DNA from: DATDEW01 sp046590205 | GTDB lineage: Bacteria; Bacteroidota; Ignavibacteria; Palsa-1295 | Assembly (NCBI GenBank): GCA_046590205.1 | Contig: JBKJTT010000050.1 | Span: 1 to 49,748 of the forward strand | DNA length: 49,748 nucleotides | Reading direction: 5' to 3' | Shown: positions 35,054 to 43,060 of the stretch, in pieces | Numbering within the stretch: position 1 is the first letter of the stretch | Layout of the letters: each line of letters begins with the position of its first letter | Translations under genes and position numbers: made by a program | The notes under the pieces: generated by a model | Told to the model about the DNA's origin: nothing | Seen by the model: only the letters and a program-made list of their open reading frames with translations | Database searches by the model: none

Positions 35054-35153
35054 GTCATTGCGAGGAGGGAGTCTTCAACCGACGAAGCAATCTAAACTAT
35101 TGATAGCGCAATACTCTCGAAATTTTAGATTGCTTCGCTTCGCTCGCAATGAC
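35054..35153. repeat. Palindromic dispersed repeat, second copy
   Basis: Same family as 7478-7594: left arm GTCATTGCGAGG...CGAAGCAATCTAA, right arm TTAGATTGCTTCG...CGCAATGAC. It separates two genes of the head module. Confidence 0.85.
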
Positions 35154-35157
35154 AATA

Positions 35158-35598
35158 TTAAAAAAGTGTAAAAAAGTATTTTCCTTCGAGCTGCACAGTG
35201 AAGCGCGTCTCGTCTTTACTGATGATAGGTGCATCAATCTTCGTGATGATAGCTCGCTCAATACGATAGAGTTCGCCAAGACCAAGTATCGGAGGCATAT
35301 AAAATACATTAATGTACTGCTCGGCAAGTTCCGACATATCAGAGTGCTTCGTGAATGCTTCGAGGTACTTAAGCTGATGCTCGGTGAAGTTTATCGTTAC
35401 GATAAATGATTGCTCGCCATAGATCGCTTGTCCGGTAAATCCGTACTTCGTATATTTCACCGCACCGAGCGAAATTGCGAATGATGGAAATGCCGACGGC
35501 GCAAGTTTACCGTTGTTTGATTCATCAGTGAACGTCCATCCGCTATAAAGCGAAAGCCCATCGCGAAGTGAAGTAAGGAAGTTTATTTCTCGTGTCAT
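35158..35598 (-). CDS. Putative tail-completion/head-closure protein
   Basis: A 146-residue protein whose ATG overlaps the stop of the connector gene by one base (TAATG), so it belongs to the head-tail module. 'NFLTSLRDGLSLYSGWTF' at the N-terminus, and a beta-rich C-terminal half with 'FTEHQLKYLEAFTK', are similar in size and layout to neck or tail-terminator proteins of siphoviruses. No specific family match; the call rests mainly on position and coupling. Confidence 0.6.
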   Translation of the reverse strand: MTREINFLTSLRDGLSLYSGWTFTDESNNGKLAPSAFPSFAISLGAVKYTKYGFTGQAIYGEQSFIVTINFTEHQLKYLEAFTKHSDMSELAEQYINVFYMPPILGLGELYRIERAIITKIDAPIISKDETRFTVQLEGKYFFTLF

Positions 35599-36158
35599 TA
35601 CATGTACCTCCTATATGGTGCGAGGATGGCGTGATGCCGCTCGTCAAGTTCTTTGTAGCGTTCGCCGCTTGAACCTATTTGCCACTCGCTTTCGATGATG
35701 AGTATCCCTCTCCCGCGTTTTGATTCTTCGTATATCGTTGCTGATATTTCGAGTATCACTTGCTTCACAGCATCTGGGCAGAGCACCGGAATTGGAGTAT
35801 AGGTTATATAATGTTCATAGCCACGCTCGAACGTCACATCATGTGCAATGATAAGTCTTCCGAGTTCAAAGAGGTTGAGCTTTGATGTATCGCCGACCGA
35901 TAGTGTACCTTCGGTATCTCTATAGGTCCAGGCGTGTATCGTAAGTGCTTCATCTATCAGCGAGTGGCATGTGCCGCCGTCCCCCCAGAAGATAGAGGTT
36001 TGCACTCCGATGGGGTAGCTTCGTCCGAGATAGGTATAGACTCTGTCGGTAGCGGCGTTGATGGCCTGCTCGAAGAGATTGATAAGATCCGGATCTGTCG
36101 AGCTATCATTAAGATAGTTTTGCAGATCACTTACTGTAATTGGTGGTAGGTAGGGCAT
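35598..36158 (-). CDS. Phage head-tail connector protein (gp6-like)
   Basis: A 186-residue protein resembling HK97 gp6-like head-tail connectors, which form a ring below the portal. N-terminal 'ITVSDLQNYLNDSSTDPDLIN' (in parts, about 7-27) is the usual 'DLKxxLxI..xxxDxxI' start, followed by 'AINAATDRVYTYLGRSYP' (about 32-49), and a C-terminal helix. It sits downstream of the capsid gene in the canonical gene order, though separated from it by a lipoprotein gene and a repeat. It is translationally coupled to the next gene. Confidence 0.75.
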   Translation of the reverse strand: MPYLPPITVSDLQNYLNDSSTDPDLINLFEQAINAATDRVYTYLGRSYPIGVQTSIFWGDGGTCHSLIDEALTIHAWTYRDTEGTLSVGDTSKLNLFELGRLIIAHDVTFERGYEHYITYTPIPVLCPDAVKQVILEISATIYEESKRGRGILIIESEWQIGSSGERYKELDERHHAILAPYRRYM

Positions 36159-36208
36159 AGGAGTGTTTTGAGTTTTATGAGTTTAGTGGGTTTAATGAGT
36201 TAGGGTCA

Positions 36209-36264
36209 GTAGCGCACGGTCTTACCGTGTGAGGAATGTAGCGCAGACAGGACGTCTGCACCGG
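36209..36264. repeat. Palindromic dispersed repeat (GTAGCGCAC/GACGTCTGC type)
   Basis: Two short palindromes, CACGGTCTTACCGTG and GCAGACAGGACGTCTGC, each preceded by GTAGCGCA. I recall similar units in other genomes. It lies in the gap between connector and propeller lipoprotein genes. Confidence 0.6.
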
Positions 36265-36347
36265 TTAAAATTTACGCAAAAATGCTCTGTAAGTCGTTAG
36301 TTTATTGGGAGATGATTGTGCACCACACGGGATATACGAAGTGGGTG

Positions 36348-37483
36348 CTAGAACGGTTTTCTACGACCAATCGCTATCCAGCTTGTGCCACTTTTTCTTC
36401 CTACCACACATGCTGTATTCCCCTTCACAGAGAACGCTGCTGCCCCATAAGCAGGGTTACTGTAGTCATAGAGTTCGTTATACTTATGCCATGTCTTTCC
36501 ATTCCAATGGGCTATAAATCCCCAACCTCCGACTACAAACATGTCATTAGGATTATTGCCATATGGTGAAATACCTATTACATCATTACCTCCGAGATAG
36601 TTTGGAATCATTCCGCTATCACTTCTCCATATATTGTCAGTCTTACGAATTAGCCATGCTCCGCTTGTTGCTACAAATTTATGTCCATTACTGTCAGATG
36701 CCCATACTCCATTAAATCCACCCGTTGCATATATCCCTTTTGTCAAAGAAATTTCATCCTCTTTCCATGAAGTACCATCATAATGGATTAGTACCGTTTC
36801 CGCTGTTTCTGAATTAAATCCACAAGCCCACACATCATTATGACTTGTCCCCCAAACAGAGCGGAGATTCTTCGACGTTACACGAGGCATTTGTTTAAAT
36901 GTAATACCATCGTAGTGCATAACAAGTCCTGTGTCTCCAATGAAGAACATATCATTCTTTGACGTACCCCAACAACCACTTATTCTATAAATCCCGCCTG
37001 TAGTAAATCTATATTCTTCTACGAACTTCCCATCCCCATTATAAACAAGATTTCCACCGACAACCCAATAATTAGATTCAGAGAATGCAAATACATAGCT
37101 ATCAATAAAACTTGCTCTGCGTGTAGAACTTCCAACATATGCAGGTGTTGTTGTCCACTTTGCACCGTCAAAGATGTGCAGATCATTTCCAAAAGCATAT
37201 ATCCGGTTATCACTAAATACAGCAACTCCTGTTAAACTACTAACTCCAGGAAGAGAATACTCTGTCCCATGCTTTTACTTGGAAGAGAATACTCTGTCCA
37301 AGTAAAAGCATGGGACAGCGAATCTAAATTTGGTTTCGTCGTATCGCATGTATCACACGGAGTAGTCGTATCACATGTGTCGCATGTATCCTTCCCGTTA
37401 TTGGTAGGGGTCTCTGAACAGGAGAACAGAGACCCTATTACCAACAAACTTCCTAACAATATGACAAATACTTTTGCTTTCAT
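36348..37483 (-). pseudogene. Propeller-like lipoprotein gene broken by a 32-bp insertion
   Basis: The lipoprotein starts at 37483 with signal MKAKVFVILLGSLLVIGSLF and lipobox SC, followed by a low-complexity linker of DTCDT units. Near 37290 the frame ends after a short wrong tail. If a 32-bp duplicated segment is removed, the frame continues without a stop to 36348 and gives a 367-residue protein with propeller-like blades ('GCWGTSKNDMFFIGDTG', 'SVWGTSHNDVWACGFN', 'GNNPNDMFVVGGWGFIAHWNGKTW'). The length without the insertion (1104 bases) is divisible by three. No sorting domain. It lies inside the head module. Confidence 0.85.
37262..37318. repeat. Perfect 21-bp-arm hairpin from inverted duplication
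   Basis: Arms at 37262-37282 and 37298-37318 are perfect reverse complements (21 of 21), with a 15-base loop. The loop plus arm ends is also a direct repeat (37249-37267 equals 37281-37299, 19 bp, offset 32). Together this is what a template switch during replication, or an assembly artefact, would leave. It disrupts the propeller lipoprotein gene. Confidence 0.95.
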
Positions 37484-37526
37484 CTATGATAGAAATAACT
37501 TATTTATTATGAGTATAGTTACCCAA

Positions 37527-37557
37527 CTCTGCGGCTCCCGAAGTGGGAGCCGCAGAG
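37527..37557. terminator. Strong hairpin after the capsid gene
   Basis: Perfect 13-bp arms (CTCTGCGGCTCCC / GGGAGCCGCAGAG) with a 5-base loop, 13 bases beyond the stop codon of the capsid gene. There is no T-run on the capsid (minus) strand; the plus strand has TTTATTTTT 8 bases further. It may act in transcript 3'-end protection or termination. Confidence 0.5.
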
Positions 37558-37570
37558 ACGGAGTTTATTT

Positions 37571-38791
37571 TTAGCTTGCACTCGTTGATAGCACCGAGAG
37601 ATAACCGGGCTGCCCGATTCCGAATGCGATGCGTTCTGTCATGCGCATCATCTGGAGGTCGTTGGTGAATGCGTTCACGCCTTCAGCCGTCGCATCGTGT
37701 GAGACTCGCACATCCATTCCGCCGTGCCTTCCGAGCCAGCAGCCCGAAGTCTTCAGGTTACCGAAGATAACGAACGGTGTTTCCGGATGCGGATCCGAAT
37801 CGTATGTCTCGATAAGTATCCCCGATGGCAGCACAACGATAGGGAAGCCGCGGAAAGATAGTCCGCGTGCCGCAAGCCCTTGCGCACCGGCAACATCAGG
37901 CAGAATTGCACTCGTAAGATCCCAGAGGTATCGGCTCGATGAGTCCTTACGCTTCAAGAGTTCGGTGAGCGTGTTCTGCTCCATGAAGAGAGCGGCGCCG
38001 CGCTGCATCGCCGGTGCTTGTGATTGCACAAGTGCAATAAGGTCATCGAATGTGATGTCAATGAACTTCGTCTTGCCGCTACTCGATGAACCGCCTTGAT
38101 AGACAGTGTTCACACCTGCCGTACCAAGTATGCCCGTGAACGGTGCGCCGCTTCCGCGGAAGACCTGAACATCTTCCTCTTCTGCAAAGACATTCACGAA
38201 GATGCGAAGTATCGTATTATAGATATCAATGTTCGCATCAGCGAGAAGTTCGTTCGAGATCGGGTAGATCGCCGCGAGCTTCTTTGCCGTGAGCGTCAAT
38301 CTTCCGAACGTCGCCTTCGAGGCAGGGATGGTCGTGTTCTCATCAGTCCATGCGACAGACGGTTTGCCTGTAAGCGTAGAGACGTTGAGTTGATTCGTCC
38401 GCATCTCGACTTGTGCGCAGTACTTACGTCCGAAGCCGAACTCGTTGAGCGCGAAGAGCACATCGGCATAGAACTCCGGTGGCACAAGGTATCCGCCCGC
38501 CGGGCTTGAGCCCTCTATCTGCGGCGAAAGTACTTTGATATATTCGGGGTCATAGCTTTGATGCAATGCGCGCAATTCGGCAGTGTCGTTATTGGCAAGC
38601 GCAGAGAAGAAACGGAATGTCTTCTGTATCTTCTCGCGCTCTTTGCTTCGAGGCGATGAGTTGTTGGATATTATTGATTTTAGAACAGAGCGGTCAGGCA
38701 TGTCAAGTACTTTCTGCTTGACCGTATTCTCGATAAGTATTTCAAGTTCTGTTCTGGTAGAGGGTAGTGTTTGTTCGTTTAATGGGATCAT
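37571..38791 (-). CDS. HK97-fold phage major capsid protein
   Basis: A 406-residue major capsid protein of the HK97 family. The first about 95 residues are helical and charged, as expected of a delta (scaffold) domain. Then come the mature-domain landmarks SPAGGYLVPPEF (96-107), 'GSGAPFTGIL', 'GRHGGMDVRVSHDATA' near the end and 'NDLQMMRMTERIAFG'. Normal length suggests it is intact. It pairs with the protease upstream, though separated by two palindromic repeats. Portal, protease and capsid together exclude a lone encapsulin. Confidence 0.93.
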   Translation of the reverse strand: MIPLNEQTLPSTRTELEILIENTVKQKVLDMPDRSVLKSIISNNSSPRSKEREKIQKTFRFFSALANNDTAELRALHQSYDPEYIKVLSPQIEGSSPAGGYLVPPEFYADVLFALNEFGFGRKYCAQVEMRTNQLNVSTLTGKPSVAWTDENTTIPASKATFGRLTLTAKKLAAIYPISNELLADANIDIYNTILRIFVNVFAEEEDVQVFRGSGAPFTGILGTAGVNTVYQGGSSSSGKTKFIDITFDDLIALVQSQAPAMQRGAALFMEQNTLTELLKRKDSSSRYLWDLTSAILPDVAGAQGLAARGLSFRGFPIVVLPSGILIETYDSDPHPETPFVIFGNLKTSGCWLGRHGGMDVRVSHDATAEGVNAFTNDLQMMRMTERIAFGIGQPGYLSVLSTSAS

Positions 38792-38830
38792 GGTTTGTTA
38801 TTTGGTTTGTTTATTGGGTGGTTTGAATTT

Positions 38831-38899
38831 CTCTGCGACCTCTGCGCCTCTGCGGTTAATCTTAAGAATCCAACCGCAGAGACGCAAAGAACGCAGAGG
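38831..38899. repeat. Palindromic dispersed repeat (CTCTGCG...CGCAGAG)
   Basis: Imperfect inverted repeat with arms CTCTGCGACCTCTGCGCC...GCGGTT and AACCGCAGAGACGC...CGCAGAGG. A relative is at 39668-39724. It lies between capsid and protease genes. Confidence 0.75.
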
Positions 38900-38915
38900 T
38901 ATGAGGAAAGGGGTT

Positions 38916-39039
38916 GTCATTCCGAACGGAGTGAGGAATCTGGAAGTAGCAGACTCTCGATTTACAGACTGTACAATGTAAGTAGGAAGTATCTTTATAC
39001 CAGATCCCTCACCTTCGTTTCGCTACGGTTCGGGATGAC
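38916..39039. repeat. Palindromic dispersed repeat (GTCATTCCGAACG type)
   Basis: Left arm GTCATTCCGAACGGAGTGAG and right arm ending CTACGGTTCGGGATGAC, with the AATCTGG/CCAGATC inner pairs. I recall this element type from many unrelated genomes. It lies between capsid and protease genes. Confidence 0.8.
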
Positions 39040-39053
39040 AGAGAATAGAACGC

Positions 39054-39617
39054 CTATTCATCGACCGCCGCCGCATTCGCCGGCAGTTCTACTTTCGAGA
39101 TTTCGAGTAGCTCCCACTTGAGGAAAGTTATCCCGCCGTGTTCGTTTGGCTTCCACTGGATCGGATGAAAACCTATTGAGTTCGCGGGCAGAAGTCCTGC
39201 CGCATCGAGACTCGCTACTTTATCCGCAAGCGATGAACTGCCTTCGGGTGCATACTCCGCAAGTGCGAAGAGCACGTTCTGTGTGCGGACTATCCGCACG
39301 ATGCGTCCGATAGTATGCACCGGCTCGATGGTCTTGCCGTGCATCCATAGGTATTGCGGATTGCGTCGGAAGTTCTCAAGCTCGCCGCCACTAATGGTGA
39401 TGATGTCGCCCGTACGGTCGATGTCACTTGTTGCTGCCTTGAGCCACTTCATGCGCGGCGGGAGGTTCGTCTCTTCGCCGAGCGAGCGGAGCGTGGCAGA
39501 GTCGCTTCCGGCAAATGCTTTCTCGAATGTTTGTTCGATGATGAGTTTCTCACCGTGCTTTGTGATGAGCTTCTCGCCGCGAGCGCGGTAATGTTCTATG
39601 AGTTCGTGATGTGTCAT
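39054..39617 (-). CDS. HK97-family prohead protease
   Basis: A 187-residue prohead maturation protease, which cleaves the delta domain of the capsid and other head proteins. The ATG at 39617 is chosen; the frame runs back to 39764 through the palindromic repeat, which is unlikely to be coding. Likely triad: His93 in WMHGKTIEP, Ser147 in LLPANSIGFHPI and Glu172 in LEISKVELPAN, all in family context. Length is typical. Upstream the region has ATGAATGATGAATG simple repeats and a palindromic unit, so the gene is cut off from the portal by the lipoprotein array on the other strand. Confidence 0.92.
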   Translation of the reverse strand: MTHHELIEHYRARGEKLITKHGEKLIIEQTFEKAFAGSDSATLRSLGEETNLPPRMKWLKAATSDIDRTGDIITISGGELENFRRNPQYLWMHGKTIEPVHTIGRIVRIVRTQNVLFALAEYAPEGSSSLADKVASLDAAGLLPANSIGFHPIQWKPNEHGGITFLKWELLEISKVELPANAAAVDE

Positions 39618-39621
39618 GTTG

Positions 39622-39658
<37 letters not shown>

Positions 39659-39667
39659 GCGGATGTA

Positions 39668-39724
39668 CCTCTGCGTCTCGGCGGTTCAAATTCTTAACCG
39701 CAAAGACGCAAAGGGCGCAGAGAA
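39668..39724. repeat. Palindromic dispersed repeat (CTCTGCG type), second copy
   Basis: Arms CCTCTGCGTCTCGGCGGTT and AACCGCAAAGACGCAAAGGG, then CGCAGAG. Related to 38831-38899. Lies just upstream of the protease gene. Confidence 0.75.
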
Positions 39725-39789
39725 AGAATAAGGGCAAAAATGTGTGCATTCGTGTTGGATTCATGATATTTGTTGTGTATGTTTGTACT

Positions 39790-40269
39790 ATGCGGTTTAG
39801 CTACTTTTTGTTCATCGGTCTTCTCCTCGCGAGTTGCTCCTCCAATCGGGTCACCGTCATGATGCGCGATGGTGCCAAGATTAAGAGCGAGCTGCTCTCT
39901 GTCCGTGATTCCTCCATCATCACCCAAGAAAAAGGCGGCGCACCGATAGGGGTACGCAATAGCGAGTTCGATAGTGTGCTCTATAATGCAGGGTCATCTT
40001 TGCCCTATACAATAGGTGGAGGACTGGTGGTCGGCGGACTCGGAGTTCTTGTCGCTACAACAAACTTACACGGTGCACCGAATAAAGAACTGCCAGTAAT
40101 TATCTCCGGAGCACTCGTCGGGTTTGCGCTGGGCTGGGTTTTTGGCGGAATAATATCTCCCGACGATAAAGTATTTCATCTTGACAACCGAAAAGAGAAA
40201 GAAGACCTTCGGACATACGGAAAGTATCTTTCACATGAAGAACCCGATGAACTGAAGAAGATCAAATGA
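39790..40269 (+). CDS. Array lipoprotein 1 (ends EEPDELKKIK)
   Basis: The first of a six-member lipoprotein family I do not recognise. The ATG at 39790 opens a lipoprotein signal with lipobox LLASC. The mature part has a small beta region with VRDSSIITQE (about 36-45), then Gly-rich hydrophobic stretches (GGGLVVGGLGVLVA and ALVGFALGWVFGGI) like paired glycine-zipper helices, then a short polar tail that ends EEPDELKKIK. Its ATGA overlaps the next start by 4 bases. It lies on the strand opposite the head genes, between protease and portal. Confidence 0.8.
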   Translation: MRFSYFLFIGLLLASCSSNRVTVMMRDGAKIKSELLSVRDSSIITQEKGGAPIGVRNSEFDSVLYNAGSSLPYTIGGGLVVGGLGVLVATTNLHGAPNKELPVIISGALVGFALGWVFGGIISPDDKVFHLDNRKEKEDLRTYGKYLSHEEPDELKKIK

Positions 40270-40796
40270 AGCGAGTGTCATATTCTATACTTCTGATACT
40301 TCTTCTTAGCTGTGCGAGAACTCCTCGTCGCGTCGGGACGGTGTCTGTGTTTTTCAAAGATCAAACGGTAAAAGATTGTTCATTGCTTTTTGTTCGTGAT
40401 AGCTCTATTGTTGTCCGCGAGTACACATACATATCCGATACCACCTCCGGCAGAGCGAATTATTCTATCCCATTTAGTAAAATTGCATTTGTCGGTGTTG
40501 GAATGAATGAAAACATAGCTCCTGCCTTGTTCGGATTTGGGTTCGGCGGATTTGTCGGCTACTGGGTAGCATACGGTATCCATAAAGCCACAGGCGGATA
40601 TGACGGACCATACAGTGGATTTAGTTATGCGATTCCCGGTTGCTCTGTCGGTGCACCGCTTGGTTCGTTCTTGGCATGTGAATTTCATAAACAAAAATCT
40701 TCTTATTATCCTGATGATATAGACGATCTGCAATACTTAAAGAATGTTAGTGTATATCCAACCGAAGAACCCGACGAACTGAAGAAGATAAAATGA
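40266..40796 (+). CDS. Array lipoprotein 2 (ends EEPDELKKIK)
   Basis: A 176-residue paralogue. Signal and lipobox LLLLSC at the N-terminus, then the VRDSSIVVREY strand, a Gly-rich region (FGFGFGGFVGYWVAYGI and the AIPGCSVGAPLGSF stretch), and the same C-terminal EEPDELKKIK. It overlaps the previous and the next gene by the four bases ATGA, so the three genes are translationally coupled. Divergence from lipoprotein 1 is large except for motif and tail. Confidence 0.8.
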   Translation: MKRVSYSILLILLLSCARTPRRVGTVSVFFKDQTVKDCSLLFVRDSSIVVREYTYISDTTSGRANYSIPFSKIAFVGVGMNENIAPALFGFGFGGFVGYWVAYGIHKATGGYDGPYSGFSYAIPGCSVGAPLGSFLACEFHKQKSSYYPDDIDDLQYLKNVSVYPTEEPDELKKIK

Positions 40797-41320
40797 AGCA
40801 CATCGTACTTATACTTTCACTACTTGTTATCAGCTGCTCACCCAAGGGTGGAGCCGAGCAGACCCTTCGTATGAAAGACGGCAGAGAAATAGAATGCCGC
40901 CTGCTTTCTGTCCGTCCGAACGGACTGCTCGTCGATACATCGCAGCCGCTTGCACGCCATATCACTAATGTTGAAGCAGGATTGTATCCGTTTGAAAGCA
41001 TTGACAAGTTTATTTACGATCCGGTAAGTGCGTCGAAGACTGTACTCCTCTCATCGTTTACCGGATTTGCTCTCGGAGCTACCACCGGATATATCATTGG
41101 TAAAAATGAAGAGAGCGGCGGCGATGTTGGTGGCTTTGGATTATTGTACGGCTTTGGGTTAGGTATTCTTAGCATCATTCCCGGCGCACTTGTAGGTGCA
41201 ATAATCAATGATTCAGCATTTGACGAATATACTCCATCTGACCCTAACGACCGGGAGCAAATAGCCAAACTCGCCATCTACAAATCCGAAGAACCCGACG
41301 AACTAAAGAAGATAAAGTGA
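40793..41320 (+). CDS. Array lipoprotein 3 (ends EEPDELKKIK)
   Basis: A 175-residue paralogue with lipobox LLVISC, an LRMKDGREIECRLLSVRPNG beta region (shown in part), Gly-rich helices (GFALGATTGYIIG and GFGLGILSIIPGALVGAI), and the terminal EEPDELKKIK. The 33 bases coding for the shared tail, including the stop, differ little among the three genes (40237-40269, 40764-40796, 41288-41320). The last member of the coupled set. Confidence 0.8.
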   Translation: MKHIVLILSLLVISCSPKGGAEQTLRMKDGREIECRLLSVRPNGLLVDTSQPLARHITNVEAGLYPFESIDKFIYDPVSASKTVLLSSFTGFALGATTGYIIGKNEESGGDVGGFGLLYGFGLGILSIIPGALVGAIINDSAFDEYTPSDPNDREQIAKLAIYKSEEPDELKKIK

Positions 41321-41335
41321 AGATATGACATTTTC

Positions 41336-41714
41336 GTGACAAATCCCGCCTCTTTAAAAGATATTTTTGTATCCGAAAGGATATAGAAATATGAACTACG
41401 TTATTATTTTCCTCGCTGTTTACATTATTTGTGCTCTAATGATCACCTACATAGATGAGATCAAATCCATTTTAAAAAGAATGTTTTACATTCTCGTAAT
41501 AGCAAGTGCGTGTATCGGATGCAGTTCATCGCTTTCGGAGCGAACATTTACTATCAAGGAGGTTAGCGGCGTAACTCGGACATATGAACTCTTTCATACG
41601 ACAGATACAGCGCTGTTGATACGTAACGTGGAGTTTGGCGATGTAGCAGAGCGTAAGGATGCTTTTTGGATGCCAATGGGCATGATTGATACTATCTGGT
41701 TCGACAATATGCCC
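41336..41714 (+). repeat. Long direct repeat, copy A (with promoter)
   Basis: Ungapped match to 42682-43060 at a constant offset of 1346 bases. It covers the promoter, the leader and the first about 108 codons of the lipoprotein gene. Similarity resumes near the 3' end, while the Gly-rich middle has diverged. Confidence 0.9.
41362..41369 (+). promoter_or_regulatory. Promoter -7 box of array lipoprotein 4
   Basis: TATTTTTG, an exact TAnnTTTG match, 21 bases before the ATG at 41391; GTGACAAATCCCGCC (41336) is upstream. The whole block, with an AAAGGA Shine-Dalgarno-like site, is repeated before lipoprotein 6. Confidence 0.55.
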
Positions 41715-42035
41715 AGAGACAAACAAAAACTTATAGGGGCAGCATTAGGAGCTGTTTTAATGATTGGCATTTCAGGTATTAACTCTAATAACTCTGGTGA
41801 GACTTTAGGTATTTTTACTGGAGGAGCGCTTTTAGGGGGTATTTTGGGTTCTGCTATTGGCAGTGCAATTCCAAGTCCTACTTTTGTGGTATATCCTCCT
41901 ATGTACGAGGAAGGGCAGTTCCTTCGTAAAAGAGAATTATACAATCTGTCACAGGATGAGCCAGATGACAATGAAGGGATTGGGATACTTTTAGGATCAG
42001 TATTAGAATTGTTAATTAAAGGTTGGATGTGGTAG
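41391..42035 (+). CDS. Array lipoprotein 4, double hydrophobic N-terminus
   Basis: A 214-residue protein, paralogue of lipoprotein 6. The start ATG at 41391 gives a membrane helix (NYVIIFLAVYIICALMITYI) followed by a charged link. The internal Met at 41481 opens a second, typical lipoprotein signal (MFYILVIASACIGC). Either start could be used. The rest has VSGVTRTYELFHTTDTALLIR (part), WMPMGMIDTIWFDNMP, a Gly-zipper region (GGALLGGILGSAIGSAI) and a tail with QDEPDDNEG. Has its own promoter box. Confidence 0.8.
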   Translation: MNYVIIFLAVYIICALMITYIDEIKSILKRMFYILVIASACIGCSSSLSERTFTIKEVSGVTRTYELFHTTDTALLIRNVEFGDVAERKDAFWMPMGMIDTIWFDNMPRDKQKLIGAALGAVLMIGISGINSNNSGETLGIFTGGALLGGILGSAIGSAIPSPTFVVYPPMYEEGQFLRKRELYNLSQDEPDDNEGIGILLGSVLELLIKGWMW

Positions 42036-42098
42036 GAACTCAAATATGACATCAACTCACGATTGAACCAGATTTATTAATGCAATAAAGTAAAGCAT

Positions 42099-42665
42099 AT
42101 GAAATACTTAATCATTCTCATTATTGCAAGCATGTGTATCGGATGTGCCGGTACCATGTCTTCTTACGAAGGTAAAGGAGGACCATTCTATATTTCACGG
42201 AAACAAGATCATTTGGGAATCCAATGCTACATTCTCTCAATTCGCGACTCCGGAGTTGTGCTCTTGCCGAGTTCGAGTAAATCACTATCCGCTTATAGCG
42301 AATCCGATATCTTCTTCTATCATCGTGATTCGATTTCTATGATAGTTCATCGCGGTTTGCAAGGCATGAGTGCACCTGGATGCTTAACAGGTGGTTTTCT
42401 TGGATTTTTTACAGTTTTTGGTATAAGTGAGGCAACATATATTGAACCACCACATCCAACTGGGTTCCATATTGACTTTGACTTACATACTGCAGAATCC
42501 GTTGGGTTAGGATTGATAGGTATGTTTGTAGGTTCACTTATGGGCGGATGGCTTTTCTCTCCGCAAAGCTCTTTCGATCTTTATAGCCCTGACGACAAAG
42601 AAAAGCTTGTGTATCTCTGTAAGTACTGCGGACATGAACCGGAATTTATTAACGCTATAAAGTAA
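42099..42665 (+). CDS. Array lipoprotein 5
   Basis: A 188-residue family member with a lipobox (ASMCIGC, Cys16) that resembles the internal signal of lipoproteins 4 and 6. It has the ILSIRDSGVVLLP strand, Gly-rich hydrophobic segments (GGFLGFFTVFGIS and GLGLIGMFVGSLMGGWLF) and ends GHEPEFINAIK, a relaxed version of the EEPDELKKIK tail. It sits between the two duplicated genes. Function unknown. Confidence 0.78.
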   Translation: MKYLIILIIASMCIGCAGTMSSYEGKGGPFYISRKQDHLGIQCYILSIRDSGVVLLPSSSKSLSAYSESDIFFYHRDSISMIVHRGLQGMSAPGCLTGGFLGFFTVFGISEATYIEPPHPTGFHIDFDLHTAESVGLGLIGMFVGSLMGGWLFSPQSSFDLYSPDDKEKLVYLCKYCGHEPEFINAIK

Positions 42666-42681
42666 CAATTGTGACAAAACT

Positions 42682-43060
42682 GTGACAAATCCCGCCTCTT
42701 TAAAAGATATTTTTGTATCCGAAAGGATATAGAAATATGAAATACTTTATTATTTTTCTCGCTGCTTACATCATTTGTGCTCTAATCATCACCTACATAG
42801 ATGAGATCAAATCCATTTTTAAAAGAATGTTTTGCATTCTTATAATGGCAAGTGCGTGTATCGGATGCAGTTCATCGCTTCCGGAGCGAACATTTATTAT
42901 CAAGGAGGTTAGCGGCGTAACTCGGACATATGAACTCTATCATACAACAGATACCGCGCTGTTGATACGTAACGTTGAGTTTGGCACTGTAGCAGAGCGT
43001 AAGGATGCTTTTTGGATGCCAATGGGCATGATTGATACTATCTGGTTCGACAATATGCCC
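42682..43060 (+). repeat. Long direct repeat, copy B (with promoter)
   Basis: Second copy of 41336-41714 (offset 1346, no gaps). It covers the promoter region and the first half of lipoprotein 6. Confidence 0.9.
42708..42715 (+). promoter_or_regulatory. Promoter -7 box of array lipoprotein 6
   Basis: TATTTTTG, the duplicated counterpart of 41362-41369, 21 bases before the ATG at 42737. Confidence 0.55.

Noticed and set aside
37019..37225. Separate minus-strand frame (68 codons) in the propeller lipoprotein region
   Set aside because: It is a wrong frame; the correct frame runs through here once the 32-bp insertion is removed.
37571..38791. Capsid-fold protein as a stand-alone encapsulin
   Set aside because: A portal, a prohead protease and a connector on the same strand point to a phage head module, not an encapsulin nanocompartment.
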